From the NCBI GenBank assembly GCA_964619315.1, contig CAZUEH010000008.1, positions 1-55,311 of the forward strand: a stretch of 55,311 nucleotides of DNA, written 5' to 3'. Position 1 is the stretch's first letter; every line of letters starts with the position of its first letter. The notes beneath the pieces are model-generated. The model had not been told where the DNA came from and did not search any database. It saw only the letters and a program-made list of their open reading frames with translations. This document shows positions 42,630 to 51,877 of this stretch, one piece after another. The position numbers and the translations under genes are program-made. The DNA comes from Fimisoma sp964619315 (GTDB taxonomy: Bacteria; Bacillota; Clostridia; Peptostreptococcales; Anaerovoracaceae).

Positions 42630-44373
42630 CTAACACACCTCCCTTGCTCTGTGATTCGTAAACTTCCATGTATATTTCACAGTTCTTCAAAAGCTCATCG
42701 TGAGTTCCTATGTCCACAATTTTGCCATCATCAAGAACTATTATCTGATCCGCATCTTGAACGGAAGCTACTCTCTGTGCAACGATTAGCTTAGTAGTAT
42801 CAGGGATTTCTTTCGCAAATGCCTGACGAATAACTGCATCAGTCTTCATATCTACTGCGCTGGTTGAATCGTCTAAAATCAATATCTTAGGATTTTTTAG
42901 AAGAGCTCTTGCTATACACAGTCTCTGCTTTTGGCCTCCTGATACGTTAGTTCCGCCTTGCTCAATATGAGTATCATATCCGTCTTCAAAATTATCTATA
43001 AATTCGTTTGCACAAGCTAACTCACAAGCGTGACGAAGTTCTTCGTCTGTAGCATTTTCGTTACCCCATCTAAGGTTTTCTGCTATTGTTCCTGAAAATA
43101 GTATATTCTTCTGTAACACAACAGCAACCTGTTCTCTCAAACTTTCTATGTGGTACTCTCTAACATCAACTCCCCCTACTTTGACAGAGCCTTCTGCTAC
43201 ATCATAAAGTCTTGGGATTAGCTGTACGAGACTGGATTTAGCCGAGCCGGTTGCTCCCATTATTCCAACAGTTTGTCCGCTTTTTATATGAATGTTAATG
43301 TTGTTAAGTACTTCCTTGTCTTTGGATTTACCATAAGAAAAATGTACATTTTCAAAGTCTATCGACCCATCTTTTACTTCAAATATAGGAGTCGCTGGAT
43401 CCTTGATACTGCTTTCTTCATCTAACAGCTCAACAATACGTTCACCAGATGCTCTTGCCATGGTAGTCATAACAAACATCATAGAAATCATAAGCAAGCT
43501 CATCAGAATTTGCATGGTGTAAGTTATTAAGCTTATCAACTCGCCTGTGGAAAGTCCCAAGGCAGCGTTGTTGCCACTTGCCACGATAGCACGGGCACCA
43601 AACCAAGCAATCAATAATATACAACTATACATACAGAGTTGCATCAATGGCATGTTGAATGCCATGGTTTTTTCAGCCTTAGTAAAATCAGTATATATAG
43701 CCTTGGAAGTGGCTTTGAATTTTTCAGTTTCGTGTTCTTGACGATTGTAGGATTTAACTACTCTCATTCCACTTAAATTCTCTTGGACTACATTGTTTAA
43801 TTTGTCATAAGTCTTAAACACTCGGTTGAAGATTGGATAAACTACCTTTATCATCAACGCAAGTCCAATACCTAACAATGGCAACACTCCTAAGAATATA
43901 AGCGATAGTTGCGCATTAATTCTAAATGAGGCTATCAATGCAAAAATCAACATTCCTGGGGCTCTTGCTGCAATTCTTGTAAGCATCTGGAATGCCCTCT
44001 GTACATTGGTTACATCTGTAGTAAGTCTTGTTACGATGCTGGCAGTTGAAAACTTATCTATATTGGCAAAAGAGAATTCCTGCACTCGATTGTACATTGC
44101 TCCTCTAAGATTTTTGGCAAATCCTGATGAAGCTACTGCAGAAGTTCTGCCTGCGCCTACCCCTAGTGCCAATGCAAGAGCCGCTAAAACCAATAAAGCC
44201 ACACCATATTTTACTATATGGCTCATCGACCCTCCGTCTATACCTTGGTCTATAAGTACTGCCATAATGAGAGGAATCAATATTTCAAGCACAACTTCGC
44301 ACAATACTAGAATCGGCGTTGCAATCGCTTGCTTTTTATATTCCCCTATATGTTCCATTAATTTTTTTATCAT
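42619..44373 (-). CDS. ABC exporter half-transporter (degenerate-site subunit)
   Basis: A 584-residue exporter subunit with six membrane segments (residues about 15-300) and an ATPase with GATGSAKSS, VSGGQKQRL and LILDDSTSAVD. The Walker A has Ala where Gly is usual and the catalytic Glu after Walker B is Asp, so the second ATP site of the dimer is degenerate, as in TM287/288 and BmrCD. The gene is 19 bases after the MarR gene stop, so MarR control is likely. Confidence 0.9.
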   Translation of the reverse strand: MIKKLMEHIGEYKKQAIATPILVLCEVVLEILIPLIMAVLIDQGIDGGSMSHIVKYGVALLVLAALALALGVGAGRTSAVASSGFAKNLRGAMYNRVQEFSFANIDKFSTASIVTRLTTDVTNVQRAFQMLTRIAARAPGMLIFALIASFRINAQLSLIFLGVLPLLGIGLALMIKVVYPIFNRVFKTYDKLNNVVQENLSGMRVVKSYNRQEHETEKFKATSKAIYTDFTKAEKTMAFNMPLMQLCMYSCILLIAWFGARAIVASGNNAALGLSTGELISLITYTMQILMSLLMISMMFVMTTMARASGERIVELLDEESSIKDPATPIFEVKDGSIDFENVHFSYGKSKDKEVLNNINIHIKSGQTVGIMGATGSAKSSLVQLIPRLYDVAEGSVKVGGVDVREYHIESLREQVAVVLQKNILFSGTIAENLRWGNENATDEELRHACELACANEFIDNFEDGYDTHIEQGGTNVSGGQKQRLCIARALLKNPKILILDDSTSAVDMKTDAVIRQAFAKEIPDTTKLIVAQRVASVQDADQIIVLDDGKIVDIGTHDELLKNCEIYMEVYESQSKGGVLDEQ

Positions 44374-44392
44374 ACTTTCGTGTTCCCCCTCT

Positions 44393-44824
44393 TTATTTCT
44401 TTACGTTTTCTTTAATTCTTTGCAGATATTCGGATAGTTGATCTAGCTCCTCCTGACTAAATCCTCCAATTAGCTGCTTTTCGATCCTTTTTTTCCCTGC
44501 AATTATTTTATGCCGCATCTCTTCCCCCTTCTCAGTCATTGTAATTTTTTTGAGCCTTGCGTCTCCTTCAACGGCACTTCTTTCGACCAATCCCTTGGTT
44601 TCCATTAGTGAAAGAATTTTAGATGCTGTAGACCTAGTTATTTCAAAGTCCTCCTCAAAATCCTTTTGGAAAATATCTCTATTTCTATTTTCATAAAGAT
44701 AGAATAAAACATGGCCATTAGCCATGGAAATTTTCATCAATTCTCCTTGGGTTTCTTTTTCCATCTTTCTCTTAATCAAACGATTAAGATATACAAGTTG
44801 CTTTCCTATATCATTATTTTTCAT
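44393..44824 (-). CDS. MarR-family regulator
   Basis: The start is the ATG at 44824 (MKNNDIGKQLVYLN) with AAGGTG six bases upstream; 143 residues. The wing-helix region has DFEITRSTASKILSLMETKG and DARLKKITMTEKGEEM. MarR proteins commonly repress a drug exporter and release on ligand binding; the two ABC genes follow directly. The product likely acts at the repeats 44852-44875 in its own leader. Confidence 0.9.
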   Translation of the reverse strand: MKNNDIGKQLVYLNRLIKRKMEKETQGELMKISMANGHVLFYLYENRNRDIFQKDFEEDFEITRSTASKILSLMETKGLVERSAVEGDARLKKITMTEKGEEMRHKIIAGKKRIEKQLIGGFSQEELDQLSEYLQRIKENVKK

Positions 44825-44851
44825 TTCACACCTTCGTCTAAAATTTGTCAT

Positions 44852-44875
44852 ACGTCAAACTGTTGCACGTCAAAC
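44852..44875. promoter_or_regulatory. direct repeats, candidate MarR operator
   Basis: ACGTCAAAC occurs at 44852-44860 and 44867-44875, 15 bases apart, just downstream of the -10 box. The segment TTGACGTATGACAA (minus strand) is also nearly palindromic. Binding here would block the marR-exporter promoter. Confidence 0.55.
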
Positions 44876-44876
44876 A

Positions 44877-44905
44877 ATTATAACTATAAAAACTCCCTTA
44901 GTCAA
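44877..44905 (-). promoter_or_regulatory. consensus promoter of the marR-exporter operon
   Basis: TTGACT (44905-44900), a 17-base spacer and a perfect TATAAT (44882-44877) on the minus strand. The -35 box lies in the loop and distal stem of the terminator of the upstream zinc ATPase gene. Confidence 0.85.
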
Positions 44906-44915
44906 GAGAGTTTTT
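44888..44915 (-). terminator. terminator of the Zn/Cd ATPase gene, overlapping a promoter
   Basis: A 12-bp stem with one G-U pair (44888-44899 with 44904-44915, loop of four) ends in TTTTT on the minus strand. It overlaps the marR promoter. Confidence 0.8.
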
Positions 44916-44944
44916 ACTTTTTTATGGAGTTTTTTGTTTCTTTT

Positions 44945-46792
44945 TTACTTTTGTGTTCTTAAGCATCTTAGCGCATTTAGCACTGCCAGTATAGAAACTC
45001 CTACATCAGCGAATACTGCTGCCCACAGGCCTACAAGACCTAACGCACTTAGTACAAGAACTGCTGCCTTAATTCCTAAGGCGAATACGATATTTTCTCT
45101 AACTATAACCATAGTTTTTTTGGAAATCTTGATTATCTGTCTAATCTTTGAAGGTTGGTCATCCATTATTACCATATCCGCTGCCTCAATAGCAGCATCA
45201 GAGCCTAAACCTCCCATGGCAATACCTACGTCTGCTCTTGCTAGAACAGGAGCATCATTGATTCCATCGCCTACGAATACTACTTTACCCTTTTCAGATT
45301 TGTCTTCGATGATCTGTTCTACAATGTTTACCTTATCTCCAGGCAACAAGCTTGTGTATACCTTGTCAATTCCTAAGTTGTCTGCAACCTTCTCCCCTAC
45401 TTCTTTGCTATCCCCTGTGAGCATTACAGTTTTGATTCCTAGTTTTTTCAAGGCTCTTATGGCATCTTTTGCATCGTCCTTTATCTTGTCCGCTAAGAGA
45501 ATACAACCGACATAGACTCCGTTGATAGCCACGAATACCTGAGTGATACTTGGGTATTCTTTTAATTCGCCCTTAAACTCAGTCTCTTCAAGGATCAGTT
45601 TTTTATTGCCTGCTACAACTTGGTGACCTAGTACTGTTGCTTTTACACCCTTGCCTGCTACTTCTAACACATCGGTTACTTGTGATGCGTCCACTTCTTT
45701 GCCATAAGCCTTTTGTAAAGACTGGGAAATAGGGTGATTCGAATAGCTTTCAGCCAAGGCTGCATATTTTAGAACTTCCGCTTCCTCAATTCCCTTTTCT
45801 GCAACGATTTCTTCAACATGGAAAACGCCTTCAGTTAGTGTTCCAGTTTTGTCCATAACTACATATTCTGCTTTGGACATAGTCTCAAGATAGTTGCTGC
45901 CTTTGACTAACACTCCAGCTTTTGACGCGCCTCCTATGCCGCCAAAGAAACTGAGGGGCACTGATATAACCAATGCACATGGGCAAGATACTACCAAGAA
46001 ATTCAATGCTCTATATATCCAGTCTTCCCACAATGCCCCTTCTAACAGAAGTGGTGGCAGAATCGCAAGTAGAACTGCCGCTCCTACAACTATCGGTGTA
46101 TATACTATAGCGAAACGGCTTATGAAGCTTTCGGCTCTAGACTTTTTGCTAGCAGCATTTTCTACTAAGTCTAAGATTTTGCTTACGGTGGATTCTCCGA
46201 AAGGCTTGCTCACCTCTATAGTAAGTAGCCCTCCTACGTTGATGCAGCCACTGAAAATTTCATCACCTACAGCAACATCTTTTGGCAATGATTCGCCTGT
46301 AAGGGCGGCTGTATCAAGAGAAGATGTTCCCTCAATGATTTTGCCATCAAGAGGAATTTTTTCGCCTGGTTTTACTATTATAATGTCACCCGGATTCACC
46401 TCGTCAGGATCCACTTCTTTTACACCATCAGCGGTTTTAAGGTTGGCGCTGTCAGGTTTTATGTTCATAAGTTCTGTTATAGATCTGCGTGATTTTCCGA
46501 CAGCGTAGTTTTCGAAAGCTTCTCCTACTTGGTAGAAAAGCATTACTGCTACTGCTTCTGGGTATTCTCCTACAAAGAAAGCGCCTATGGAGGCCACTGC
46601 CATTAAGAAGTTTTCGTCTAACATCTGGCCTCTTAATACGCCACGAATAGCTTTCCACACTACTTTGTATCCTACTACTACGTATGCGGCTAGAAAACAT
46701 CCTAGTTCAAGTTGCCAAGGATCTTCTGGGAGGAAAATCGCTACTGCAAACAGTACGGCACTTATGATTATTCTTATTACATTATTATTCAT
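44945..46792 (-). CDS. Zn/Cd-type P1B ATPase
   Basis: The 615-residue pump has TGES (165-168), SCPCALVIS with CPC at 270-272, DKTGT (314-318), HP in SNHPISQSL and GDGINDAP. In the last membrane segments LGIKAA and FADVGVSILAVLNALR supply the Lys and Asp of ZntA-type enzymes, so Zn2+, Cd2+ or Pb2+ is the likely substrate rather than Cu+. There is no N-terminal HMA domain; that domain is a separate gene 32 bases upstream. Efflux at the membrane is inferred. Confidence 0.92.
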   Translation of the reverse strand: MNNNVIRIIISAVLFAVAIFLPEDPWQLELGCFLAAYVVVGYKVVWKAIRGVLRGQMLDENFLMAVASIGAFFVGEYPEAVAVMLFYQVGEAFENYAVGKSRRSITELMNIKPDSANLKTADGVKEVDPDEVNPGDIIIVKPGEKIPLDGKIIEGTSSLDTAALTGESLPKDVAVGDEIFSGCINVGGLLTIEVSKPFGESTVSKILDLVENAASKKSRAESFISRFAIVYTPIVVGAAVLLAILPPLLLEGALWEDWIYRALNFLVVSCPCALVISVPLSFFGGIGGASKAGVLVKGSNYLETMSKAEYVVMDKTGTLTEGVFHVEEIVAEKGIEEAEVLKYAALAESYSNHPISQSLQKAYGKEVDASQVTDVLEVAGKGVKATVLGHQVVAGNKKLILEETEFKGELKEYPSITQVFVAINGVYVGCILLADKIKDDAKDAIRALKKLGIKTVMLTGDSKEVGEKVADNLGIDKVYTSLLPGDKVNIVEQIIEDKSEKGKVVFVGDGINDAPVLARADVGIAMGGLGSDAAIEAADMVIMDDQPSKIRQIIKISKKTMVIVRENIVFALGIKAAVLVLSALGLVGLWAAVFADVGVSILAVLNALRCLRTQK

Positions 46793-46824
46793 CTCTGAAT
46801 ACCCCTTATTCTTTCGGTTTTATC

Positions 46825-47046
46825 TTATAGTTCCTTTACTTTTACGTCTGGCTCAATTTTTTTAACTATCTTAGTCATGGATTTGACGATTTCATCCATC
46901 TTGTCATCTTCTGCTTCAAAAGTAAGTTTAGTAGTTAAGAAGCTTACATTTGCATTTGACACTCCATCTAAATCAGAAACGCCTTTTTCAATTTTTGCTG
47001 CACAGTTGGCGCAACATAGTCCGTCAAGTAAATATGTCTTTTTCAT
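46825..47046 (-). CDS. stand-alone HMA metal-binding protein
   Basis: A 73-residue ferredoxin-like HMA domain with GLCCANCAAKIEKGV; CANC is the form common in CadA N-terminal domains. It looks like the detached metal-binding domain of the ATPase encoded next and may deliver Zn or Cd to it. The extra Cys just before CANC is uncommon. The gene is the first in the unit and follows a strong promoter. Confidence 0.88.
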   Translation of the reverse strand: MKKTYLLDGLCCANCAAKIEKGVSDLDGVSNANVSFLTTKLTFEAEDDKMDEIVKSMTKIVKKIEPDVKVKEL

Positions 47047-47077
47047 TTTTTATCCCTCGCTTATTTTTATTAGTTAT

Positions 47078-47097
47078 AGTTGAGCATTTCTTCAACT
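47078..47097. promoter_or_regulatory. inverted repeat, candidate ArsR-type operator 2
   Basis: AGTTGA (47078-47083) and TCAACT (47092-47097) are perfect 6-bp arms with 8 bases between, downstream of the -10 box. Confidence 0.5.
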
Positions 47098-47103
47098 GTT
47101 TTT

Positions 47104-47133
47104 ATTATAGTTGAGTCCGCGCTCAATTGTCAA
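47104..47133 (-). promoter_or_regulatory. consensus promoter of the Zn/Cd ATPase unit
   Basis: TTGACA (47133-47128), an 18-base spacer and TATAAT (47109-47104) on the minus strand. The spacer contains the inverted repeat TTGAG-N6-CTCAA (47111-47126). Confidence 0.85.
47111..47126. promoter_or_regulatory. inverted repeat, candidate ArsR-type operator 1
   Basis: TTGAG and CTCAA lie symmetrically between the -35 and -10 boxes, where a bound repressor would shut the promoter. The sequence is like SmtB/CzrA-type sites in carrying TTGA arms. Confidence 0.6.
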
Positions 47134-47172
47134 TAGGTTTTTTGAAATTTTATCAAATTATTTTTTGCAACA

Positions 47173-47210
47173 AACTACTCCCCATTCGGTTGCACAAATG
47201 AGGAGTAGTT
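47173..47210 (-). terminator. hairpin after the antiporter gene
   Basis: A 14-bp stem with one mismatch (47173-47186 with 47197-47210). The T tail is poor on the minus strand (TTGTTG), so it may be an RNA end rather than an efficient terminator. Confidence 0.55.
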
Positions 47211-47218
47211 AAAAGCAA

Positions 47219-49513
47219 TTATTTGTCTTCTAAAAAATCTTCTGTATATTCGGTATACTCTGATGCCAATCGCCCTACATTATTGTTAGAACCCATGACC
47301 CACAAAATATCTCCTTTAGAAATTATCATACTTGTGTTAGGCATTATTATTGATACACCTCTTTTTTGTATTCCCAAAACCATGCAGTTCCACTCTTGGC
47401 GTATGTTGCCGCCTATTATAGATTTTCCTGCGAAGCTTTCCTCGCCAGTGATTTTGACAGCGCATATGGAAAGGGCTCTTTCAATATCCGGATATCCGCT
47501 ATCCATAAACTCTTTGAGAGTTCTCATTCGTTTGCAAGGCTCCTGCTTTACGATTCGGTAAAAATTCATTATAGCCATTTCCTCGCCAATCATGTACACC
47601 TTGTCTCCTGGGAAAAGCTTTTCATTGCCTTTAGGCAATATGAGTGTATGAGAGCCTCTTTGTATCTTCACTACATATACATTATATCTGTATGACCACT
47701 CCAAACTATCAAGAGCGGTGTTTAAGAATTCACCTTTTTCTGGAACAAAGAAAGAAATTATATGAAGCTTTTCGTGTACCCAAGCTTGCTTGCCACCTGT
47801 CGCTTCTTCCTTTTGAATAAGTCTCTCATTAAAATTCCTTAAGAATCTAGTTTCAAGTTGCAAATACCATCCGGTTATTCCATCAGAAGTTGCCAATAGA
47901 ACCATTACGGTGGCAACTACGAATATTAACCAAACAGGCTTAATGTTAAACAATGTTCCAAGTGTAATCATAGCAATTGCTGTCATTGCTCCCACGTTTA
48001 CCATACTCAAGACTACCAGTGCCAAACGCAATGATCTTTTCTTCAACCAAATAGATGTATATAAATTATCATGTAGATTCATCAATGGTCCTACGAACAA
48101 AGCCATTCCTAAATATATAACTCCACACGTTGTTATATCAGCAATAAGCTGTGGCATTCTGTCCGCAAGTATCGGTTCCAAAAATCGAATGCCGAATATA
48201 ACAATCCCTAGCATCAAGCCACCAAAGATTGTAAGCCTACGAAAATATCCACTTATATATACACGCCAGTCATTGTCTTTTTCATTTTCGCTCTGATTTT
48301 CTGAAGTGTATTTGTTTAAACTCGCCACAATTTTATCTGGCAAGTGCTTTTCCACAAATTTAACGAAAGTAGGTGCAATTTTGATGCAAAACGGCGTTGT
48401 AAATGTAGTTATTACCGATACTGACACTACTATCGGATACAAGTAATCGCCAGTTACTCCTAAAGTCATACCCAAAGAAGCTATTATAAAAGCAAACTCG
48501 CCTATCTGTGCAAGTGAAAATCCACCTCTAATAGCATTGCCTAGGGATTGTCCTGACAAAAGCATTCCCAAAGATGAGAATATGAGTTTTCCAACAATAG
48601 TAACCAAAGTTACAATAATAATTTGCGGTGCGTACTCAACTAAAGTTTCTGGATTGACTAACATACCTACCGACAGGAAGAAAATCGCTCCAAACAGGTC
48701 TTTTACTCCCTTTGTCAAATGTTCAATTCGCTCTACATGAACAGTTCCCGCTAACAATGATCCGGCTAAGAATGCGCCTAAGGCCGAAGAGAACCCTAAT
48801 ACATTTGCCAACATAACCATGCCAAAACACACTCCCAGCGATATGATAAGGAGCATTTCGTCATTCATAAGTCTTATGGTTTTGTTTAGGAAAGTCGGTA
48901 AAAAGTAAATTCCAAGAAGGAGCCAAATAACGAGATAAAACACCATGAGAGACAGGCTGCCAACCACTTGGCCTCCCGTAACATTCTTACTTACAGAAAT
49001 AGTAGAAAGTATAATCATCATAAAAATACCTACGATGTCTTCTACTATTAAAGTTCCAAACACCAGCTCTGTAAACTTCTTGCCTTTTAGCTTTAGTTCT
49101 TCAAAAGCTTTTATGATTATGGTGGTAGAACTCATGGAAAGCATTCCGCCCAAGAATACGCTATCCATGGTAGAGAATCCCATCAATCTGCCTGCTACGA
49201 AGCCCATTCCCAATATGCCTGCCACTTCTACTATGGCAGTTATAATTGCTGTACTTCCTACGCTGGCCAGCTTGTGGAGATTAAATTCTAACCCCAAGTG
49301 GAACATTAAAAATATGATTCCTATTTCACTCAATGTACTTATGTTCTCAGTATCAACCACGGTAGGGAAGAACGGAAAATAGGAGCTAATGAGGAATCCT
49401 GCTAAAATATAACCAAGCACCAAAGGTTGCTTTGCTTTTCTAAATAGTATTGTAATAATTCCTGCCGTTATAAGCATCACTGCCAAATCCGATATCAGTG
49501 CTGGTATATGCAT
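47219..49513 (-). CDS. CPA2-type cation:proton antiporter with TrkA-C domain
   Basis: The start is set at the ATG at 49513 (MHIPALISDLAVML) with AAGGA upstream. The 764-residue protein has about 12 membrane segments (LGYILAGFLISSYF, FLMFHLGLEFNLHKLA, SLAQIGEFAFIIASLG), the KefB/GerN/RosB layout, then more membrane segments and regulatory TrkA-C (RCK-C) domains near residues 610-745. It should exchange K+ or Na+ for H+. A role together with the Na+-type V-ATPase in ion balance is inferred. Confidence 0.88.
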   Translation of the reverse strand: MHIPALISDLAVMLITAGIITILFRKAKQPLVLGYILAGFLISSYFPFFPTVVDTENISTLSEIGIIFLMFHLGLEFNLHKLASVGSTAIITAIVEVAGILGMGFVAGRLMGFSTMDSVFLGGMLSMSSTTIIIKAFEELKLKGKKFTELVFGTLIVEDIVGIFMMIILSTISVSKNVTGGQVVGSLSLMVFYLVIWLLLGIYFLPTFLNKTIRLMNDEMLLIISLGVCFGMVMLANVLGFSSALGAFLAGSLLAGTVHVERIEHLTKGVKDLFGAIFFLSVGMLVNPETLVEYAPQIIIVTLVTIVGKLIFSSLGMLLSGQSLGNAIRGGFSLAQIGEFAFIIASLGMTLGVTGDYLYPIVVSVSVITTFTTPFCIKIAPTFVKFVEKHLPDKIVASLNKYTSENQSENEKDNDWRVYISGYFRRLTIFGGLMLGIVIFGIRFLEPILADRMPQLIADITTCGVIYLGMALFVGPLMNLHDNLYTSIWLKKRSLRLALVVLSMVNVGAMTAIAMITLGTLFNIKPVWLIFVVATVMVLLATSDGITGWYLQLETRFLRNFNERLIQKEEATGGKQAWVHEKLHIISFFVPEKGEFLNTALDSLEWSYRYNVYVVKIQRGSHTLILPKGNEKLFPGDKVYMIGEEMAIMNFYRIVKQEPCKRMRTLKEFMDSGYPDIERALSICAVKITGEESFAGKSIIGGNIRQEWNCMVLGIQKRGVSIIMPNTSMIISKGDILWVMGSNNNVGRLASEYTEYTEDFLEDK

Positions 49514-49639
49514 CAAATTCCTTCTTTTTCTTTTTATTTTAACATCTACCTGGCTATCTGTGCAAAAGCACATCTAAACATTTCACTAAAATAACACTTG
49601 GCAACAGAACCATGCTAAAGCGTTATACTGTCATTGTAC

Positions 49640-49681
49640 AAAAAACGGGCTGAGATTTGCAAAAGCTAAGGTTCTCAACCC
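49640..49681 (-). terminator. terminator of the SDR gene
   Basis: A 9-bp stem with one G-U pair (49647-49655 with 49673-49681) is followed by GTTTTTT on the minus strand, 44 bases after the stop. Confidence 0.75.
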
Positions 49682-49724
49682 ATTAATAGTTAATTTCTTC
49701 TTTGATATTTTTGGAATAGCGCTC

Positions 49725-50438
49725 CTATCCCATTATATCTCCGCCATTAACTTCTATTATTTGGCCTGTCATAAAACTAGCATCATTTGAAAGTAGGAAT
49801 TTTACAACACGGGCAATATCTACAGGCTCTCCAAGTTTACCCAAAGGAATGATTGAATCATAGTATTCTTTAGTCAGCTTTTCATTTCTTACAAGCATAT
49901 TTGTATCAACAAATCCCGGAGAAACAGCATTGACTCTGATTCCTAACGGGGCTAAGTCTCTGGCAAAAGCTATGGTTAGTGAGTTGATTGCACCTTTGGA
50001 GGCTGAATATGGTAGTGAAACAAAATCGCCACCTGTCTTGGCCGCTCCTGATGTCATATTGACTATTGACGCACCTCTTTCCATTTTTTGCAAAGCATAC
50101 TTAATCATATAAAAATAGCCTTTTACATTAGTGTTCAATGTTACATCCCAATCTTCCTCGGTAACTTCGTTGTATTTGCCACTAACCGAGACTCCCGCAT
50201 TATTTACAAGATAGTCTATTTTATTTAGGGAAGAAATTTTTTCTTTGACATCATCAAAATTGCAGACATCAAATATCAAGGGTTCAATGTCGTACATTTT
50301 CCCCTTTTCGAGAGTTTCTTTGATCTTTTCGTCGCTTCTTGCGTTTGCATAAACTTTGCGGCCAGACCTTGCAAGCTCTAATGCGATTTCTTGTCCGATG
50401 CCTGCACCTGATCCTGTTACAACTGCAATTTTCTTCAT
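49725..50438 (-). CDS. short-chain dehydrogenase/reductase (FabG-like)
   Basis: The 237-residue SDR has the cofactor motif VVTGSGAGIGQEIA (residues 5-18), NNAGVSVSGKY, the catalytic Ser, Tyr and Lys in MTSGAAKTGG and YSASKGAIN, and DTNMLV near the C-terminus. This is the 3-oxoacyl-ACP reductase-like group. It stands alone, away from fatty-acid genes, so the substrate may be another alcohol or ketone. Confidence 0.88.
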   Translation of the reverse strand: MKKIAVVTGSGAGIGQEIALELARSGRKVYANARSDEKIKETLEKGKMYDIEPLIFDVCNFDDVKEKISSLNKIDYLVNNAGVSVSGKYNEVTEEDWDVTLNTNVKGYFYMIKYALQKMERGASIVNMTSGAAKTGGDFVSLPYSASKGAINSLTIAFARDLAPLGIRVNAVSPGFVDTNMLVRNEKLTKEYYDSIIPLGKLGEPVDIARVVKFLLSNDASFMTGQIIEVNGGDIMG

Positions 50439-50537
50439 ATATAGCCCCTCCTATTTGTTAAATCTGCATATTAAATTATATCACAAGCTTTGCGATTTTC
50501 CTCTTCTAAAATTCATGATTTGCCGGTTTTTTAATTG

Positions 50538-50574
50538 AAAAAAAAGAGTTAATTCAAACTATTTCTGAATTAAC
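50538..50574 (-). terminator. terminator of the GGDEF gene
   Basis: GTTAATTC (50548-50555) pairs with GAATTAAC (50567-50574), followed by a run of eight Ts on the minus strand. Confidence 0.85.
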
Positions 50575-50607
50575 CCCTTAAATGTCTATTTGGTTTTAGA
50601 TTCTTTA

Positions 50608-51711
50608 TCATGCGTCTCCAAACACGACTCTATTTCTGCCTTGCTCTTTTGCTTGGTACATACATGCGTCGGCTCTTGAGAACACAAGATCATAATTATC
50701 TCCCGATCGAACAGGAACAACTCCAATACTTGTTGTAACATGTAGTTCTTGAGAAAAAGTCATTTCCGAAACATTTTTTCGGATTCTTTCTGCAATCTCC
50801 ATGGCAACGTTTTTATCTATGCCATAAAGAACAGCAATAAATTCTTCTCCACCAATTCTTGATAGGACATCTCCTTCTCTAACGGAGTTTCTAAGTGCTT
50901 CAGCAAATTTGACAATAACTTCATCGCCCACTTGATGACCATAGGTGTCATTGATTTTCTTGAAGTGATCCAAGTCTATAACTAACAGGAACAAGCTTTC
51001 GCCTTCTTCTATCTTTTCAATATCCGCATTTACCCTGTCTGTTAAATTTCTACGATTATATAAATTTGTAAGGGCATCCCTTACGGTGATTTCTTCTAAA
51101 ATTTTATTGTTTTCTTCCAACTCTTTGTTAAGTAACTTAATGCGCATCGTCTCTTTGTCAAATTGATTTCTGTAATAAGACCCTATTATAGCACTCACCA
51201 CCATAGTAAGGGTTGCTGCCATAACATAATCTATAAATTTAGCCTGTTCGCCTGCATGGGGCACAATAAGTTCTGGATGCATAAAATTGATAGTACATAT
51301 CACAATCCACAAGATGAGGTTCAATCCTACCAACACTACTCTCGTTTTGCCATTAAACAAGAATGTAAAGAGGAAAACAACAATTATTACAAATAGTCCT
51401 GCAGTTCCATCGTAACCTGCCGCTTGAAAAAACAAGAATGGCAAATACACAAATGCTGTGAAAACTAATAACGGTTTTGATACTTTCATCCTTACCCTAA
51501 CTGGCATCACTGCTACCACAACCAATACTGCTATGAAAGACCATTGGAAAATCAACCCCCAAATCCCCTTACCTAAAGCTGTATTAGTGCTGGCAGAAAA
51601 TATAGATACGCCAAGCAAGGCCATAAAGAACAGCATAAATAGCCTGTACCCAAATGGCAAGTGCTCACCGAAAAATCGTTCCGAAAAATATTGTTTTATG
51701 TTCTTAATCAT
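50608..51711 (-). CDS. membrane diguanylate cyclase (GGDEF)
   Basis: A 367-residue protein with about six membrane segments (residues 20-185), a short coiled coil (LLNKELEENNKILEE) and a GGDEF domain. The active site is GGEEF in SRIGGEEFIAV and the product-inhibition site RxxD (REGD) lies five residues before it, so the enzyme should make c-di-GMP and be feedback regulated. DALTNLYNRRNL opens the domain. The sensor part is of unknown ligand. No EAL or PilZ gene is nearby. Confidence 0.92.
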   Translation of the reverse strand: MIKNIKQYFSERFFGEHLPFGYRLFMLFFMALLGVSIFSASTNTALGKGIWGLIFQWSFIAVLVVVAVMPVRVRMKVSKPLLVFTAFVYLPFLFFQAAGYDGTAGLFVIIVVFLFTFLFNGKTRVVLVGLNLILWIVICTINFMHPELIVPHAGEQAKFIDYVMAATLTMVVSAIIGSYYRNQFDKETMRIKLLNKELEENNKILEEITVRDALTNLYNRRNLTDRVNADIEKIEEGESLFLLVIDLDHFKKINDTYGHQVGDEVIVKFAEALRNSVREGDVLSRIGGEEFIAVLYGIDKNVAMEIAERIRKNVSEMTFSQELHVTTSIGVVPVRSGDNYDLVFSRADACMYQAKEQGRNRVVFGDA

Positions 51712-51821
51712 AACCCTCGCCTCTGATACATGTGTATTATTGGTACTTTCATTATATCAAACCTCACAGTAATGGCAAGGTTTACTTTAATTTGCAATAG
51801 TTGCTCTTGCCGCAACAAAAG

Positions 51822-51877
51822 AAAAAACCGTCCGAAGACGATTGATTTTGTGTTGGTAAGCACGCTTCTATTCGGAC
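51822..51877 (-). terminator. terminator of the HxlR-type gene
   Basis: GTCCGAA (51830-51836) pairs with TTCGGAC (51871-51877), ahead of GGTTTTTT on the minus strand. The distal arm overlaps the last codons of the gene. Confidence 0.5.
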
